A stretch of DNA of 64,000 nt from Gordionus sp. m RMFG-2023 (taxonomy: Eukaryota; Nematomorpha; Gordioida; Chordodea; Parachordodidae), in the NCBI RefSeq assembly GCF_954871325.1, contig NC_088775.1, forward strand, positions 42,137,561 to 42,201,560. Direction: 5' to 3'. Positions 10,559 to 23,464 of the stretch are shown one piece after another. The position numbers and the translations under genes are program-made. The notes beneath the pieces are model-generated. The model was given only the letters and a program-made list of their open reading frames with translations, was not told where the DNA came from and made no database searches. Within the stretch, counting starts at the first letter, position 1, and every line of letters starts with the position of its first letter.

Positions 10559-11213
10559 ATTCAATAGCTTTTCAAAATATAAACAATGGAAAGAAAAATC
10601 TTTATTTGATTATCCTTTTTATGGTTTTAGTAAACACGATATGATCATGTGAAATAAATTGAAGACGTTTGGATTTAAATGATTTTAATTGATAGATTAT
10701 AAAGTTTTCAAATCAGATGGACAAAATCACATTGTAAAATGCCAAAAATCGCGATAACAGATAACACAGATTATGAGACTATCCTTTTGAATAAAAAGAT
10801 TATAACCCCAGAAGATGTGATGAAAATAAGGATGCCTACAAGAAAAAATAAGGATATTAATCGATATCAAAATGGACGGGCACTAACCTTCTAAAAAGAA
10901 TACCTCAAATATTATAACCATTAATGTTGTTAAACAGGCCAAAATTGTTTGAAACCTTTCCCCCATCCGATTTCAATACCTATTTCAATTAGCAGTTGAT
11001 TTTTTTTTAGTCTTCTCAAAATGGGTATATTTTGATTTTATTTTTCCATTAGCTGTTTCAACAAAATGCTGTATTAACCTCTCTCTGAAAAGTACTAATA
11101 CTATATATTACAAATTAAGAAATATGTAGCCAGTAATTTGTCTTCCTTGTTATATTCTAGTAACTTAAAATGGTTTTACCTTTATGTATTTTATTGTTAC
11201 CATAACATAAAAT
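10559..11213. other. no recognisable content
   Basis: The stretch has moderate A+T content with only short broken frames. A piece around 10740-10900 looks slightly coding-like (Lys-rich) but matches nothing I know. Confidence 0.4.
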
Positions 11214-11945
11214 CAGAGTTGTTAAAAGATCGAATCAAAAGATCGACGATCCTGGATTCGATCGCAAATTTGTCAATTTTACGAGATTTATGATTCTGAC
11301 TTAAATTAAGGATCGAGATCGAGATCATTTTGTTTAAAATTCGATCCCGATCTTTTTAAAAATTAATTTTTTACTTAAAAAGCAATAAATAAAATAAAAA
11401 TTTTGAAAATTATTAAAATATTATTTTTAAAAAAAATATCTATCTTTATATTTTATCAACTTCCATTCCACCATTTATTTTATAGATAAATTTATTCATT
11501 TCCTAAATTTTACGAGATTTAGAGCTATTACAAGTTATTTAATATAAATTTATAATAATATATTAATATTTATTTTAATAAGTATATGTAAATGGATTTA
11601 GAAGATTCTATTGCTTCTACTATTGATGTAACAACAGATATATGTGAGAATGAGAATCTTTTACCATTTTTGAAATTACGTAAGTATTTTACTTTATGTG
11701 AAATGGATGAAAGCAACTCTTATAATATGATCAGCACCAAATGCCGTCTCTGTAAGAAGATAATATCATCTTCCAAAATATCATCCTTTCTTTTAAAATT
11801 TTTTTTATTTGATAATCTTAATGTCAACATGTTTAAATTTAATTTATTACATTCCTTGAGTTGAGCAGGTCCTTCAGAAATAGAATCTAGATACAGATTC
11901 TTTATAAAAAAAAATGAATTATTAGATACGTTAAAATATAATTAA
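11214..11945 (+). mobile_element. BED-finger hAT, 5' end only (second copy of the element at 29206)
   Basis: The stretch begins CAGAGTTGTTAAAAGATCGA, identical to the left terminus of the complete hAT at 29206-33074, and follows it to about 11945. It includes the first exon with [35 protein letters not shown] and the SSSKISS tail of a BED-type zinc finger. Compared with the other copy it lacks about 26 bp just after the finger (the LKRYLQ part). It stops before the transposase core. The copy is 3'-truncated, so no target duplication can be read. The leader is full of GATCGA-type words, a feature of both ends of this family. Confidence 0.8.
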
Positions 11946-13659
11946 CATATTACAAATATATGAAATTTTTAATACTTTTATCTGTAATCTGCCTACACTG
12001 TGATTTTATTTTAAAATGGTTTAGTCTCAATATACTTTATTGTTTTTGTCCAGATCCTAAATTGGTTTTAGTAGATTTTTCTGTTTATAGTAGATTTAAC
12101 CAACATATAACAAAAATATTTAGCTACTTGATACTTTTAATGGTTTTAAAGTGGGCTTAAATTTCATATATAGTAAATACTTTGTTAAAAGTATGTTTTA
12201 AACTTCATTAAATAAGTACATTGGATTAGTATATATTATAACATTTAAATGTTTTAGCTTTAAATTTGTTTAATTTAGTAGATTTTAGAGATTTTATTAG
12301 TTCTTAAACTATAATTGATGTTTGACTTCTCAATATAGATATAAATTACATTTTATAAATATTAATCTAAATTAGTCAAAGTTTTTGACTTTTCTATATT
12401 ACATTATATACATATTAGAAAAATTAGACATTTTATTTTATGTTTTACATTAATTATGTTGTAGCTCTTTGCTTTCATATATCTTATTTAGTTCTTATTT
12501 TCACAAAAGAGTTTATCTTATTGTATGATAACATTATTTATGATTCGACTTTTCTGAATTAAATATCTTTTTCGTCCTATGAGTATATTAATTAAAATTG
12601 GATCAGTTTAAATTTGATATTTTATAAGTTTTTGAAAGTTTTTTTCTCTAGTTTTGTAAGTTTTTAGCTCAATTAGTTAAAATTAACTCAATTTTTGGAA
12701 TTCTATAGTTTTAAATATTTCTTACTTCATATAACATATTTAATTCATTTTTAGAATTTTATTGCTTAAAACTTTTTGAGCTTGACTAACAAACATATTA
12801 ATGTTAGCACATTGTAACATTATTTTACATTTTATTTAGATTTATTAGATTAACGAAATATATATTACATTATACTTTATTATTTATATATATATATATT
12901 CATAGTACATATTATGTATATATTCCTTAGTATACATATTTTAGGTTGGTTTCTAACTGTCCATTAGATTTTATATAAATATAAATCACAAACACAACGC
13001 TAACATTTTGTTATGTATATATTATTTTATATTACATATATTAGACTATATTTATATATATATATTTGTTTGGACTTTGAATATCGTATATATTTTATAT
13101 TATATATGTTAGTTTAACGCTTAATTTTTATTTCCCTTTTCTCTCACTCGCTAATATTTTTATGACTTCCTCCCAAATATGTTTCTATTTTACTTATTCT
13201 GTCTATTTATTAATTTTATTTATGTTTTTCTTTTAATTCAAACGACTTTTTCAAGAAAATATCATTTTTCTCGCAAGGTCTAAAAGTCGAAAGGCTTGGT
13301 AATACGAAAGGCTAAAAAATAATATTGAAAATAAAAATAACAAAGAAAATGATTAATGAGATATTTGATTGATTTATTGCTTTTTTTAGATAAAAAATAT
13401 TATAATAACATTACATTATAATATATTAAAAATATGGAAATTTTAAGATCTTTTCAATTTTTTTATTAATACTTTGAAATAATTTACGGTTTTTAAAAAT
13501 TAATTTTATCATATTAATTTTATCATATTAATTTTTAAATTAATATTTTTAATTAAATTAATATTTGGTTATGATTTTATATATTAAGTAAGTATAAATA
13601 TATTGTAATTATTTAATAAAGAAGTAAATGAGAAACATAAATTTTTTAAGGTATTTTTA
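11946..13659. other. A+T-rich stretch without supported features
   Basis: There are long runs of T-rich and TATATA sequence (for example 12885-12900 and 13050-13070), and broken frames only. It may include decayed intron sequence of the truncated hAT before it, but I see no motif to prove that. Confidence 0.5.
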
Positions 13660-14221
13660 ATTTGAGAAAGCATTTAAGAGGGGAAAGGCTAAAATCTTAA
13701 ACGTAATTTTGAATATAATTATATTGAACTCAGAATTTAATTCTCTATCCAAAACCGCTTAGATGTATTTTTTTACGTTTCCGGTTCACAAAAAAAAATT
13801 TATGTCGCGAAAGCATTTTAATGGGGAAAGGCTAACATCTTAAACGTAATTTTGAATATAATTATATCATTGAACTCAGAATTCAATTCTCTATCCAAAA
13901 CCGGTTAGATATATATTTTTACGTTTCCGGCTCACAAAATAATTTTTTTGTCGCGAAAGCATTTAACGGGGAAAGGCTAACATCTTAAACGAATATAATT
14001 ATATCATTGAACTCAGAATTTAATTCTCTATCCTAAACCGCTTAGATGTTTTTTTTTACGTTTTCGGTTCACAAAATAATTTTTATGTCGTAAAATCATT
14101 TTAACTGGGAGACTAACATCTTAAACGTAATTTTAAATATAATTATATCATTGAACTCAGAATTTAATTCTCTATCCAAAACCGCTTAGTTGTATATTTT
14201 TACGTTTCCGGCTCACAAAAT
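13660..14221. repeat. minisatellite, four units of about 140-147 bp
   Basis: The units start at about 13664, 13809, 13955 and 14091. Each contains GAAAGCATTTAA, GGGGAAAGGCTAACATCTTA, TCTCTATCCAAAACCG and TTTTTACGTTTCCGG. The fourth is the most diverged. The array ends exactly where the GC-rich hAT-type sequence at 14222 begins, so it may lie in, or at the edge of, that element. Confidence 0.85.
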
Positions 14222-15955
14222 AGGTGGTAATAAAAAAAATTCACGCCCACTCACGCTTACCACTAAAAAATTTTTGACCCGACCCGCCCGCTCACGACAG
14301 GCAATATTTTGATTCACGCACGTCACGCCCGAAAATTCATGGGGTTTTTAAATTTTTCAAAATTGGTAACCTATCAATATACACTTTTTTGAATTTATTC
14401 TATTTATTTCTATAATTCCATAACAAAAAATAATACAATTTATAAATCGAAATTTTTATTTAAAAAAAAAATAATATCCATGTTTTTTGATTTTAATTGA
14501 GTACGCCTTTTTTCCAACAAGCGATTGGCTACAGAAAACAATCTTTCACTAGATGCCGAACTTGCAGGGGCGGATAAAATTTTACTCGTTAATTTTTTCA
14601 AAAAAGGAAACGAATTTTCATGCTTCCAAAACTTCAAAATAATATCATTATTATTTGTCTTCTGAGCGATGAATCTTTTAAGTATCCTTGCAGCTTTCTT
14701 CGATAGATGGTGAGGGTTCATCAGTATCATCTAGAAATTCTCTAAATGTTTCATTTAGAATATTAGATTTCTTGTGAGTGTAGGACGAATTATGACAGCT
14801 AATAGTTGGCTTTGGCATTGACTTATTCATATCATATTTTATGACATTTAGCATTTTTATGGTAGTTTTATATATATTGTTTTTTTTCTGATAAAAACTT
14901 AAGGCTTTTGAAATTGGGATCCAAAATTAAGCCTACTTTATGTAGGGGCTGCATGATGAATCTTTCTTTTAAAAGACATCCAGTCCTGATTTTTAAGGCT
15001 TCTATTATTGTTGTATCCCCTTCAGAGGGTTGACAAAACTTTAATAATTTTTGTCTCCACAGATAAACTTCATTTAATGTGGGATGAGAATCGGCACTCA
15101 GATTTTCCGAGCATTCTTTAAATATTGATAAAAAAAAATTCTAACTGCCGTAAGATGGTAATATCAACAGTGGTTAGTCGATTTAATTCTCGCTTGCTAA
15201 GCAAGTACACCTGAATTAAGAAACTCTGTATCATGATATATACAGAGTTCCATCTAGTTATCACTTCTTGTTTAAGAGTGTAGCCTAGTTTGCTGTTAGC
15301 TGTTGATTGTTTGAAATACTGTACTATATTTTTCACACCATTTATATTTACAGCTATTTCATGTAAACAATTATCAAAAATGTAATGCATAATGTTGTTT
15401 AATATATGGGATATGCAGGGTAGCCTTTCATCATCTTTAAATGCACATATTAGGTTTGCCCCGTTATCAGTTACCACTATACATTTACTTAAATAATTTT
15501 CTATGTCTGTGTATTCTTCCAAAATTGAATTTACTATAATTTTGATATTGACTCCTGTTTTTTTTTCATCCATTACCCTACCCTTGTAGCCAAAACAAAT
15601 ATTTTAATTCAAAATCCTTAATGATAACATGCCCAGTAATAGTTAAAAAACTACTATTTTTATACTCATCTGTCCAAAAGTCGGTGGTTATGGACAAGTA
15701 ATTGTTTTTGATCAAGCTTTTTATCTTAATTTTAATTTCTTCATATATTTTTGGAGCTACTGTATTCATAAGAGTTTTTCGACTAACAAGTATATCTTTT
15801 ATATTTTGTTGTCCATATGTAACACCAACATTAATTAACTCTTGGCCAAGCTTATAAAATCCTTCACTTTCTGTAGCATTTAAAGGTCGTAGATCTTTAC
15901 ATATAAAATATAACTGATTTTTTTGTAAAACTGCTTTTGATTTATCTGACATTTG
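14222..15955 (-). pseudogene. hAT transposase, N-terminally truncated
   Basis: Read on the minus strand, 15952-15578 has ITTDFWTDEYKNSSFLTITG (first catalytic Asp region). Then 15573-15118 has CIVVTDNGANLICAF (second catalytic Asp), LPCISHILN and TRWNSVYIM. Then 14730-14440 has LSAPASSASSERLFSVANR and LLEKRRTQL (hAT dimerisation domain with the catalytic Glu). Frame breaks separate the blocks, and the BED finger exon is missing. A GC-rich 3' end with CCCGACCCGCCCG lies at 14270-14300. The 5' side stops at about 15955, where LINE endonuclease sequence begins, so the LINE probably landed in, or truncated, this element. Confidence 0.75.
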
Positions 15956-16859
15956 TCTTTTTCCTTGATGACCTCGAATACATTGTTAACTCTCTTCCTA
16001 GGAGTCATAATTTGATAATCCTTGGGGACTTAAATACTAGGATCGGAAAAGATGACTCCTTTATTAGAGATGGAGTAATTGGGAATGCAGCTCTCTCTCA
16101 ATTAAGCAGTGATGACAGTATGAAGTTATTGGAGATGTGCAGGAGTATAAACCTCAAGGTTGAAAATACTTTCTTTTCACACAGCGAATCTAACACCCTA
16201 ACCTTCAGAAGAAATAATACCAAATCTCAGATCGATTTTATCATCTCGAACATTCATAGCTGGTTCATCGATGTAAAAGCAATGCCTAATATTAATATTT
16301 CTGATCATAACTTAATCAGAGCCAGTATTACTGTGAGAAATTTATGGGGAAACTCTCGGCGTCCTTCTCTTCAACCCCAGCCTAGATACCTGTCCTGGAA
16401 AAGGAATGCAACACATCTGCAACGTCCTGCAACTACAGCTCGATCTAATCTTAAATGATAGGGAGGCAACTTTCTTATCCTCATCGAAGTCTCAGTCTGT
16501 TGAAGAATGTTGGGCGTCTTTCAAAAACAACTAGTTTGATGCCTGCAATCATCTCCCTAACATCAACAGTTCTCCACCAAGACAGTAATGGCTATCCGAT
16601 GACATCATTCGCATGATAGCTCAAATCAAGTTACAAGGAGAGCGCGATGGTCATTTATGGACCTCAATTCATAGACTCCTAAGGAGAGATAGAAGGATTT
16701 TTATTGCTAAAAAAGCTTTGAGATAGACAGGGATATGAGGGAGAATAGAACTTTCGACGCCTACAAGAGACTAAATTACTTTTGTAAAGCCAAAGTGTTC
16801 AAGACTCTTCCAACTATAAGGCCGGATAATAATAAATTAGTTACTGACCCCGACGAACA
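15937..16859 (+). CDS. LINE endonuclease domain (5'-truncated LINE-1 of this window)
   Basis: The open frame 15937-16458 contains NLIILGDLNTRIGKD (catalytic Asp/Asn strand of an AP-type endonuclease), KSQIDFIISN and ISDHNLI (the SDH box), in the usual order. Beyond 16458 broken frames continue into the linker (EECWASFKNN, then SSPPRQ.WLSDDIIRM). The first part of the endonuclease is absent. The reverse transcriptase of the same element resumes at 20687 after a 3.8-kb hAT insertion. The endonuclease nicks target DNA for target-primed reverse transcription. This copy is not functional: it is 5' truncated, frame-broken and interrupted. Confidence 0.8.
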
Positions 16860-17509
16860 GATGGCGTCAGTGGCGTAGACAAGGGGGGTGGGGGTTTGGG
16901 GTCGAAACCCCCCCATGGAAAATTTTTTTTTTTTTTAAATTATTATTTTTTTTATTTTTTTTTTATAAAATAAAAAATTATTATTTTTTTATTGCGAATA
17001 ATTATATTTAAAAAACGGTTTCAATTTAGAGAAATAAGATAATATATTATATATAATACAATATGAATATGAATATCACAATGAAATATATTTATAAAAA
17101 AAGGAGTTTTAATTTTAAATGATCACATCGTTTAAAAATATATATAAATTATATGAACTAAAATATTAAATAACAATAAAAGAATAAAGATATATTGTAT
17201 GTAAATAATTTCTGGCATAGTTAAATTTATTAAATAACAATAAAGATATTTTGTATTGGTAATGATATTCTATAGTAATTTCTTTCTACTTGTATCTGTC
17301 TTTAAATTTTTATTAAGAAACTTTGATATCTATCTGAGATACATTTTTTATAATCCAGATTTTTTTCTTGTGCTGCTCAGCTCTTAACATTGAAATTCAT
17401 ATTGAAATATATCATTTAAAATCTAAAAAAAAATATAGAAACACCACACCGTTCTCAAAAAGATGTTTCACTTTACTTAAATTTTCATTTTAAAAATGAT
17501 AATGAAAAA

Positions 17510-18544
17510 TTGTTAGCTGTTGAAAATATTTGGATACCTGATAAATGTTATAAATTTCCATTGCCCTTGGGCAAAAGAAATTTAATCTTTCAAGCATCCT
17601 GGCTTAACAAATATAAGTGGCTTGCTTACTCAGCCGATGAAAAGGGCGCATTTTGTAAAGTTTGCGTCATATTTTCCCCAAGATATGCTGGAAATAGGTT
17701 ACAAAAACTCAAAACATTGGTAAGTCAGGTGTACACAAGATGGAAAGATGCGCTCGAAAATTTTAATTATCATCAAAAAAATAAATATCATCTTAATTCC
17801 TGTGAGATAATGGATTCTTTAAAAGAAATCTCAATGAATCAAAAGATATCAATATCCAATGTATTGAATAAAAAAAATTTTGATATTGTTACAAAAAATC
17901 GATCAAGAATAATTATAATTATTGATGCTATCATTTGGTTAGGGAGGCAGGGCTTGGCGTTAAGAGCTCATAGGATATCTCCTGGCCCCATAACACTTAC
18001 ATCCCCTTCTCACAATGAAGGAAATTTCAAGGAATTATTGAAATTTTTTTGTAATAATAATGACAACTACCTAAAGCTTTTTGAAAGCTCCTCTAAAAAT
18101 GCTACTTACCTAAGTCCCACTATTCAAAATGAAATAATATCAATATGCAATCAGTTTATATTAAAGGAAGTTTCTTCAAAAGTCAAAGCATCACCATTTT
18201 TTAGTGTTTTGGCGGATGAAACTTCCGATATTGGTAATATTGAACAACTATCCATAGCAATAAGGTTTATTGATATGGAATCAGGTAATTATAAAATGAA
18301 GGAACTATTTGTTCAATTTATTGAATTACCTGACACTAAGTCAGAAACGATTGCTAATCAAATTATTAAATCACTTCAAAACCTGGATTTAAATATAAAT
18401 CTACTGAGAGGCCAAGGGTACGATGGAGCTCTCTCGATGAGTGGCCATGTTAAAGGGGTCCAATCAAGAATTAGAGAGCTTTATAGCACAGCTCTTTATG
18501 TTCACTGCAGTTCACATTGCCTGAATTTGATGATAGGCATGTGA
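17510..18544 (+). CDS. hAT-A transposase, N-terminal and catalytic part
   Basis: The 344-residue open frame belongs to the ZMYM1-like hAT group. Residues about 20-65 form a TTF-type zinc finger: SWLNKYKWLAYSADEKGAFC, then KVCVIF. Later come FSVLADETSDIGNIEQLS (first catalytic Asp, about residue 238), LLRGQGYDGALSMSG (second Asp, about 305) and YVHCSSHCLNL. The protein cuts and rejoins transposon ends in the nucleus. The frame stops just after CLNLMIGM. The next 260 bp has broken coding sequence ending in an AG acceptor-like site near 18661, so a decayed segment or a degraded intron lies between this and the next part. A true start may lie upstream of the first ATG, because coding-like sequence begins slightly earlier. 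Confidence 0.85.
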   Translation: MLAVENIWIPDKCYKFPLPLGKRNLIFQASWLNKYKWLAYSADEKGAFCKVCVIFSPRYAGNRLQKLKTLVSQVYTRWKDALENFNYHQKNKYHLNSCEIMDSLKEISMNQKISISNVLNKKNFDIVTKNRSRIIIIIDAIIWLGRQGLALRAHRISPGPITLTSPSHNEGNFKELLKFFCNNNDNYLKLFESSSKNATYLSPTIQNEIISICNQFILKEVSSKVKASPFFSVLADETSDIGNIEQLSIAIRFIDMESGNYKMKELFVQFIELPDTKSETIANQIIKSLQNLDLNINLLRGQGYDGALSMSGHVKGVQSRIRELYSTALYVHCSSHCLNLMIGM

Positions 18545-18808
18545 AATTAGAGATATTTGGAACAGTTTACGTAAAAAGATTTTGATTTAATTGAAATTTA
18601 TTAGATTTTATTATGTATTATAGATATCTTTATATAATTTTTATATATTTTTCAAAATTTAGAAACAATATCGTCGGTTTGTGACTTCTTTACCCCACCC
18701 AAGAAGAGGAAGATTTTTACCCAAACGTTCTATGAAATTGATTCAAAAAATTCAAAAAAAAAATTCAAAAGATTTTGTCCCACAAGATTCATTGAAAGAC
18801 AACAATCG

Positions 18809-19758
18809 GTGAAGGTTTTCATCGAGTTATATGAGGTTATTTTTGCGGCACTGGAATCATACATATTACGCAAAGAAAAAGATTCCGCAGATGCGGAAAA
18901 TCTTTTACAGGCTATTACGAAGCCTCAATTTTTAATTTCAATTCAATGTGTTTATTTTTTATTTAATTATACATATGATTTTAGCAAAATGTTACAAAAA
19001 ATTGATTTGGATTTAAGGGAGGTTATGAATAGGGCAAAGGATTTTGTTGAAATATTAACAAATATCAGAGATAATGTGGATGAAAAATTTCACGAAATAT
19101 ATGAGAAAGTAAAGGAGATCGCTAATATGTTTGGGATTGAAATTTTTAAACCTAGAGTAGTTTCTAGACAATCCAATCGCTCAAATATTGATGCATCTAC
19201 GATTGAGGATTTTTATAAAATTAACATTTTTATTCCACTTATTGATACATTTTTATTTCAATTAAAGGAAAGATTTATAAGTCACAATTTTATTTTAAAA
19301 AGCTTTTATTTTCTTTTGCCGGTTGAGTCTGAATTGTTGATTACACTTGAAACGCGAGAGGATATTAAGAACATCTCAGAGTTTTATTCTGATGATTTAT
19401 TAGGGTCGTATGATAAGTTACTTTGTGATGTCGGTATAAAAATCTTAGCAGAATAGAGTACTCTTTGAGACCAAAAAATGCTTTGAAGGCCCTTTCCATG
19501 TGTAATTGCACTTTAGATTCCCTGCCCAATATCAAAACATTGTTTTTTATTTTAGCTACTTTACCGATTAGTACCTGCAGTAATGAAAGGTCTTTTTCAA
19601 CTTTGAAAAAGTTAAAAACCTATTTAAGAAATAGCACCGGTGAAAACCGTTTAAATGGATTAGCCCTATTAAATATTTATAAGGAGATTATTCTAGATAA
19701 AAATTTGATTCTAGATGAATTAGCCAAATCTCAGAGAAAAGTAGACCTCTCTTTATAA
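18809..19758 (+). CDS. hAT-A transposase, C-terminal part
   Basis: Two adjacent frames cover the C-terminal half. The first, 18809-19456, is the helical insertion region with DLREVMNRAKDFVEILTNIR and RVVSRQSNRSN followed by IEDFYKINIFIPLIDTFL. The second, 19465-19758, is the dimerisation domain with LPNIKTLFFILATLPIST, CSNERSFSTLKKLKTYLR (catalytic Glu) and NGLALLNIYKEI. A stop and frame change at 19457-19465 splits them. The end LDELAKSQRKVDL matches the decayed hAT at 5.1 kb. Together with 17510-18544 this makes a nearly whole ZMYM1-type transposase with two breaks. Confidence 0.85.
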
Positions 19759-20686
19759 ATTCAAATCATATAATTGTAATATTTTCTTAGTCATAAAATT
19801 TTTATATGTAAAACTTAATTATAATGAATTTTTAGTCATGATATTTTTATACTATATTTAATAATAGTATTGCACCTACAATAAGAATTATTTATATAAT
19901 ATACTCATTTGTATTAAATATAACTGTTAAATTATATTTTTTTGAATTGCATACAAGAATTACTTATATTTTATTGTAATTTTATTTTTTTAAAATATAG
20001 ATATTAAAATAGTAATCTGTATAAAAATTCTAATTTTCAAATTTATTTTTTGTATATAAAATAAACACATAGTTAAATAAAGGGTTTATACTAAATAAAA
20101 TTGTTAAATTGTATTTTTTTAGCAAGAATTACATATTTTATTGCAATTTTATTTTTTTAAAATATAGTTATTTATTCAATTTTTAATATAATAATCTGTA
20201 TAAAATTTATATATTTTGAAATTTATTTTTTTATATATTATTAAAATAAATACATAGTTAAATAAATACATAGTTAAATAAATAAAGTTAATAATAAATA
20301 AAATCTCTGCAAAATATTGTTATATGCAAAAATTTAATTAAAATAATTATTTTTAACATAGAATAAGATATATTGAGTTGATCATAAAATTGGAAGGTTT
20401 GGGGGGAGGCAAATTTTTTTTACATCGAATAGATTGAATTAATATACAATTTACTAAATATTGATAACATTTTCAAAATAATGCTTTCAGTCGCTTATTA
20501 ATTATAAATTTGGCAAAAATTTTAATTCTAATATTTTTTAATATTTATGCTGGCCTGGGTATAATACACAAAATATTGGCAAATTTTGATAAGGGGGTTT
20601 GGGGGCGAAGCCCTAAAAAAAAATTTTCAAACCCCCCCCCCCCTTCCCCCCCATGGATTAATTCTGGCTACGCCACTGGATGGCGT

Positions 20687-22110
20687 TATGGCTGGATCAC
20701 TATATGAGAGTCTTTGATTCTAGGAGGCCTACCTTAATCCCATCCACTAGTCAAAGTGTTGGACAATTGGACGCAAACTTTTCATTGGCTTAAATTGTGG
20801 CCGCTATTAAGAAGCTTAGGAATAATAAATGTCCGGGTACGGATAACATTACAGGCGAACATCTGAAAGCAGCTCCCTTAACGATCTCTCGGTTCTTACT
20901 GCCTTTGTTTAACAAGATATGGTTTACTGGGATGATGCCAGCGGATTGGAATAGGACTATCTTTTGCAACTTACCGAAAATTCCAAATTTATCTAAATTC
21001 AAGGATTATAGAGTCATCGCTCTCACGTCTATTTGCATCAAAAGATTTTATGGTTCTTTTAAAAAACCGCATTCTTTCCTCTACACCAAACCTTTTGTCT
21101 AAATACATTTGTGCTTACCGTCCAAGTAGAAATATAAACGAACCAATATTAGCTTTAAAGATTATAATGCAGAAATGTGAGAAGTATAAATAACTTTTTA
21201 CTTTATTTTTATCGACTTTAAACGTGCTTTTGATAATGTTAAACATGATGCGCTTTGGAAGATTTTAACCGAATGTGGCATTGACTCTAATATTATAAGG
21301 ATCCTTAAAACACATTATAGTAGTTTTTTTGCCTCCTTAAAAATCAATAATAAGGTTTCTCCATCTTTTAGGACAAAGAAAGGGGTAGTGTTCTTTCCCC
21401 GCTATTGTTTAATATACTTATGAATAAAATCATATGCGAAACTCTTAGAATTAAGATCCAGTCAGTCGTTCTTCTTGGAAAATAGGGTGATATGTTATGC
21501 TGATGACATAGTATTGATAACAAAAAGTTTGGAAGAAACCCAAAATTTGATCTCTATATTGAACTCCTTTAGTTTTAAGGTTGACTTGGATATAAACTTT
21601 GATAAAACAGTGATAATGTCCTCGTCTCAGGCGCCTCTTCTGAATAATTTGGTGGTTGGGGGAAAGTTGGTTAAGGTGATGAAATCCTTTAAATATCTAG
21701 AGTAACCATTGACAATAAAGGTAGTTGCAAAGTGGAACTAAAAATTCGTATACAAAATGCTAGGGCAGCTTTTTATAAATTTTTTAAACTGTGGAAAGCT
21801 AGAGAGATATCCGTTTTGACAAGACTCCGTATTTTCAGCTCAACCATCATCCCGATTCTCTTTTAGCGGTGATACATTGGAGATTACCAAGACCGAAACT
21901 AGGAAATTACAAACGTTTGTAAATAAATGCTTAAGAATAATAAATGGAATTTTCTACCCTAATATTATCTCAAATGGAAACCTTTGGAAGATGTCTAACC
22001 TACCCAAGTTCACGTGTCTTTAAAAAAGAAGCGTCTTACTCTCTTTGCCCATATTTTGAGAAACGATAGTAAAAATAACCTCGTTATTGATGCCATTAAT
22101 TCCTAAGGCT
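20687..22110 (+). pseudogene. LINE-1 reverse transcriptase and C-terminal region
   Basis: After the hAT-A target duplication the LINE continues: AIKKLRNNKCPGTDNITGEH, FCNLPKIPNL and FKDYRVIALTS (20797-21102), FIDFKRAFDNVKHDALW (about 21205-21260), and VICYADDIVLITKSLEE (YADD catalytic box, about 21485-21540). KTVIMSS follows, and KKKRLTLFAHILRNDSKNN (about 22020-22080) resembles the C-terminal RRLxWxGHVxR block of RTE/CR1-type LINEs. Several frame breaks and stops show the copy is dead. A 3' end with simple tail was not identified. The T-rich DNA beyond about 22110 may be its 3' UTR. Confidence 0.8.
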
Positions 22111-23464
22111 AAACAAACACAAAAAATCTATAAAGAAATTACTAAAAATTAAATCGAACTAACTAAACCTCTCATAATTTTTTTTTTAAATTTTTTTATT
22201 TCTGTATTTCAGGTTATTTAATTTCTTCATTTCTCAATTTACCTCCTGACTTTGTCTTTCACCTTTTCTGTGAATTACTAGCTTCACTGACATTAGCTTT
22301 TATTTATCTTATTGACTTAATGTACTAATTTAAAACAGTCCGTCCCATATTTTTAATTACACATACAATGTCTGTTGTTGTACTTCTATACATTTTTCCC
22401 ATTATATGAGTTAAGATATATTAATGGCATTTGAGAAATAGTTTGTGATTTACGTTTCTTATGTGGGCTAGAATTAATCTTTGGCTTTTTTTAACTTAGT
22501 TTTTGGGTATGTTTTGTATTTTTCCATAGATTTTGAGTTCGAAATGTTTCTGGGGTAGAGGGTATCCTCTTTTGTTTATGAGACATTTATTTGTTTATGG
22601 TCATCTATTTCTTTTATTTTATTTTTTTAATTTATTTTTTACTTCCCCAGTTTCTTTGGTCTCTCTAACATGTCCGCCCCCTCCATAGATTAATATAGGA
22701 ATAGTGGATGTGCCCTCAGTCTAGAAAATACCGATTTCTCTCTTATCTTCCATACTTTTTGTATACGTTTAAAAGTTTCCACTCACCTTTGTATTCTAAT
22801 TTTTCTTCTTCTTTGCAACTACTTTTATTATTAAGTATATTTCCTAAATACATTGTGACTACATTTACCCTGTTCTAACTATAAGTTTTTGAAGTGGTTA
22901 CTTGTTTTTCTTGGGAAAAATAAGGAGGAAAACTGTTTTTTTTTATTCATTTCAATATTTTTCTTTATTATTGCTAGTTAAATAGATTTAACGTCTTTAA
23001 CTTTTTTCTTTTTCAAAACATTACATCTTAATTGGAGTCTAAATATAATACATTGGTCGTTCCCAGTGTTCTCTTTTATTTTTATGTTTTTATTTATTTA
23101 GGAGTGGCAAGAGTTTAGCCTTGTTTTACTCCTTTTTACATTGGAGGTAGGGGATTTTCTTCGTCATTGATTTCGAAGCATCCAAACATGTATTAGTGGT
23201 TTTCTGGATCTGGAAGATGTTGGGGTCTTCCCTTTTCTGACAACGAAGCTGCATGGTTAACATTATCAATAGCTCTGCTATAATTTATAAATGTAAAGTA
23301 GAAGGGGGTTTGTACTTACTTTTTCTGCATGATTATTTTTCTGAATTAATTTTTGGCTCCAGTATATTCTTTTCTTGGCCTGTATATACTTATGTATTTG
23401 GGGGGGGGGGGATTCGGTGTAGGTGATATGCTTGTGGTTTTTGAGTGAACCAAAAAAATTTTTT
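22111..23464. other. T-rich region, probably LINE 3' parts, no clear frame
   Basis: No convincing coding is visible. It lies between the end of LINE-1 (plus strand) and the reverse transcriptase of LINE-2 (minus strand), so it probably holds the 3' parts of both, tail to tail. A G-run lies at 23400-23410. Confidence 0.4.

Larger units (their letters stand above)
16868..20678 (+). mobile_element. complete hAT transposon (hAT-A) inside LINE-1
   Basis: The element starts CAGTGGCGTAGACAAGGGGG and ends with the reverse complement of CAGTGGCGTAGCCAGAATTA, giving inverted termini with a shared CAGTGGCGTAG core. The 8-bp target duplication GATGGCGT is exact on both sides (16860-16867 and 20679-20686), which is diagnostic of hAT. 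It splits a LINE between its endonuclease linker and reverse transcriptase. It codes for a TTF-type transposase on the plus strand (17510-19758). The regions 16960-17500 and 19760-20600 are non-coding and A+T-rich. One or two frame breaks suggest it is a fairly recent but inactive copy. Confidence 0.93.

Noticed and set aside
22361-23460. Plus- and minus-strand short frames between LINE-1 and LINE-2
   Set aside because: No motif of any family and many stops; treated as LINE 3' sequence.
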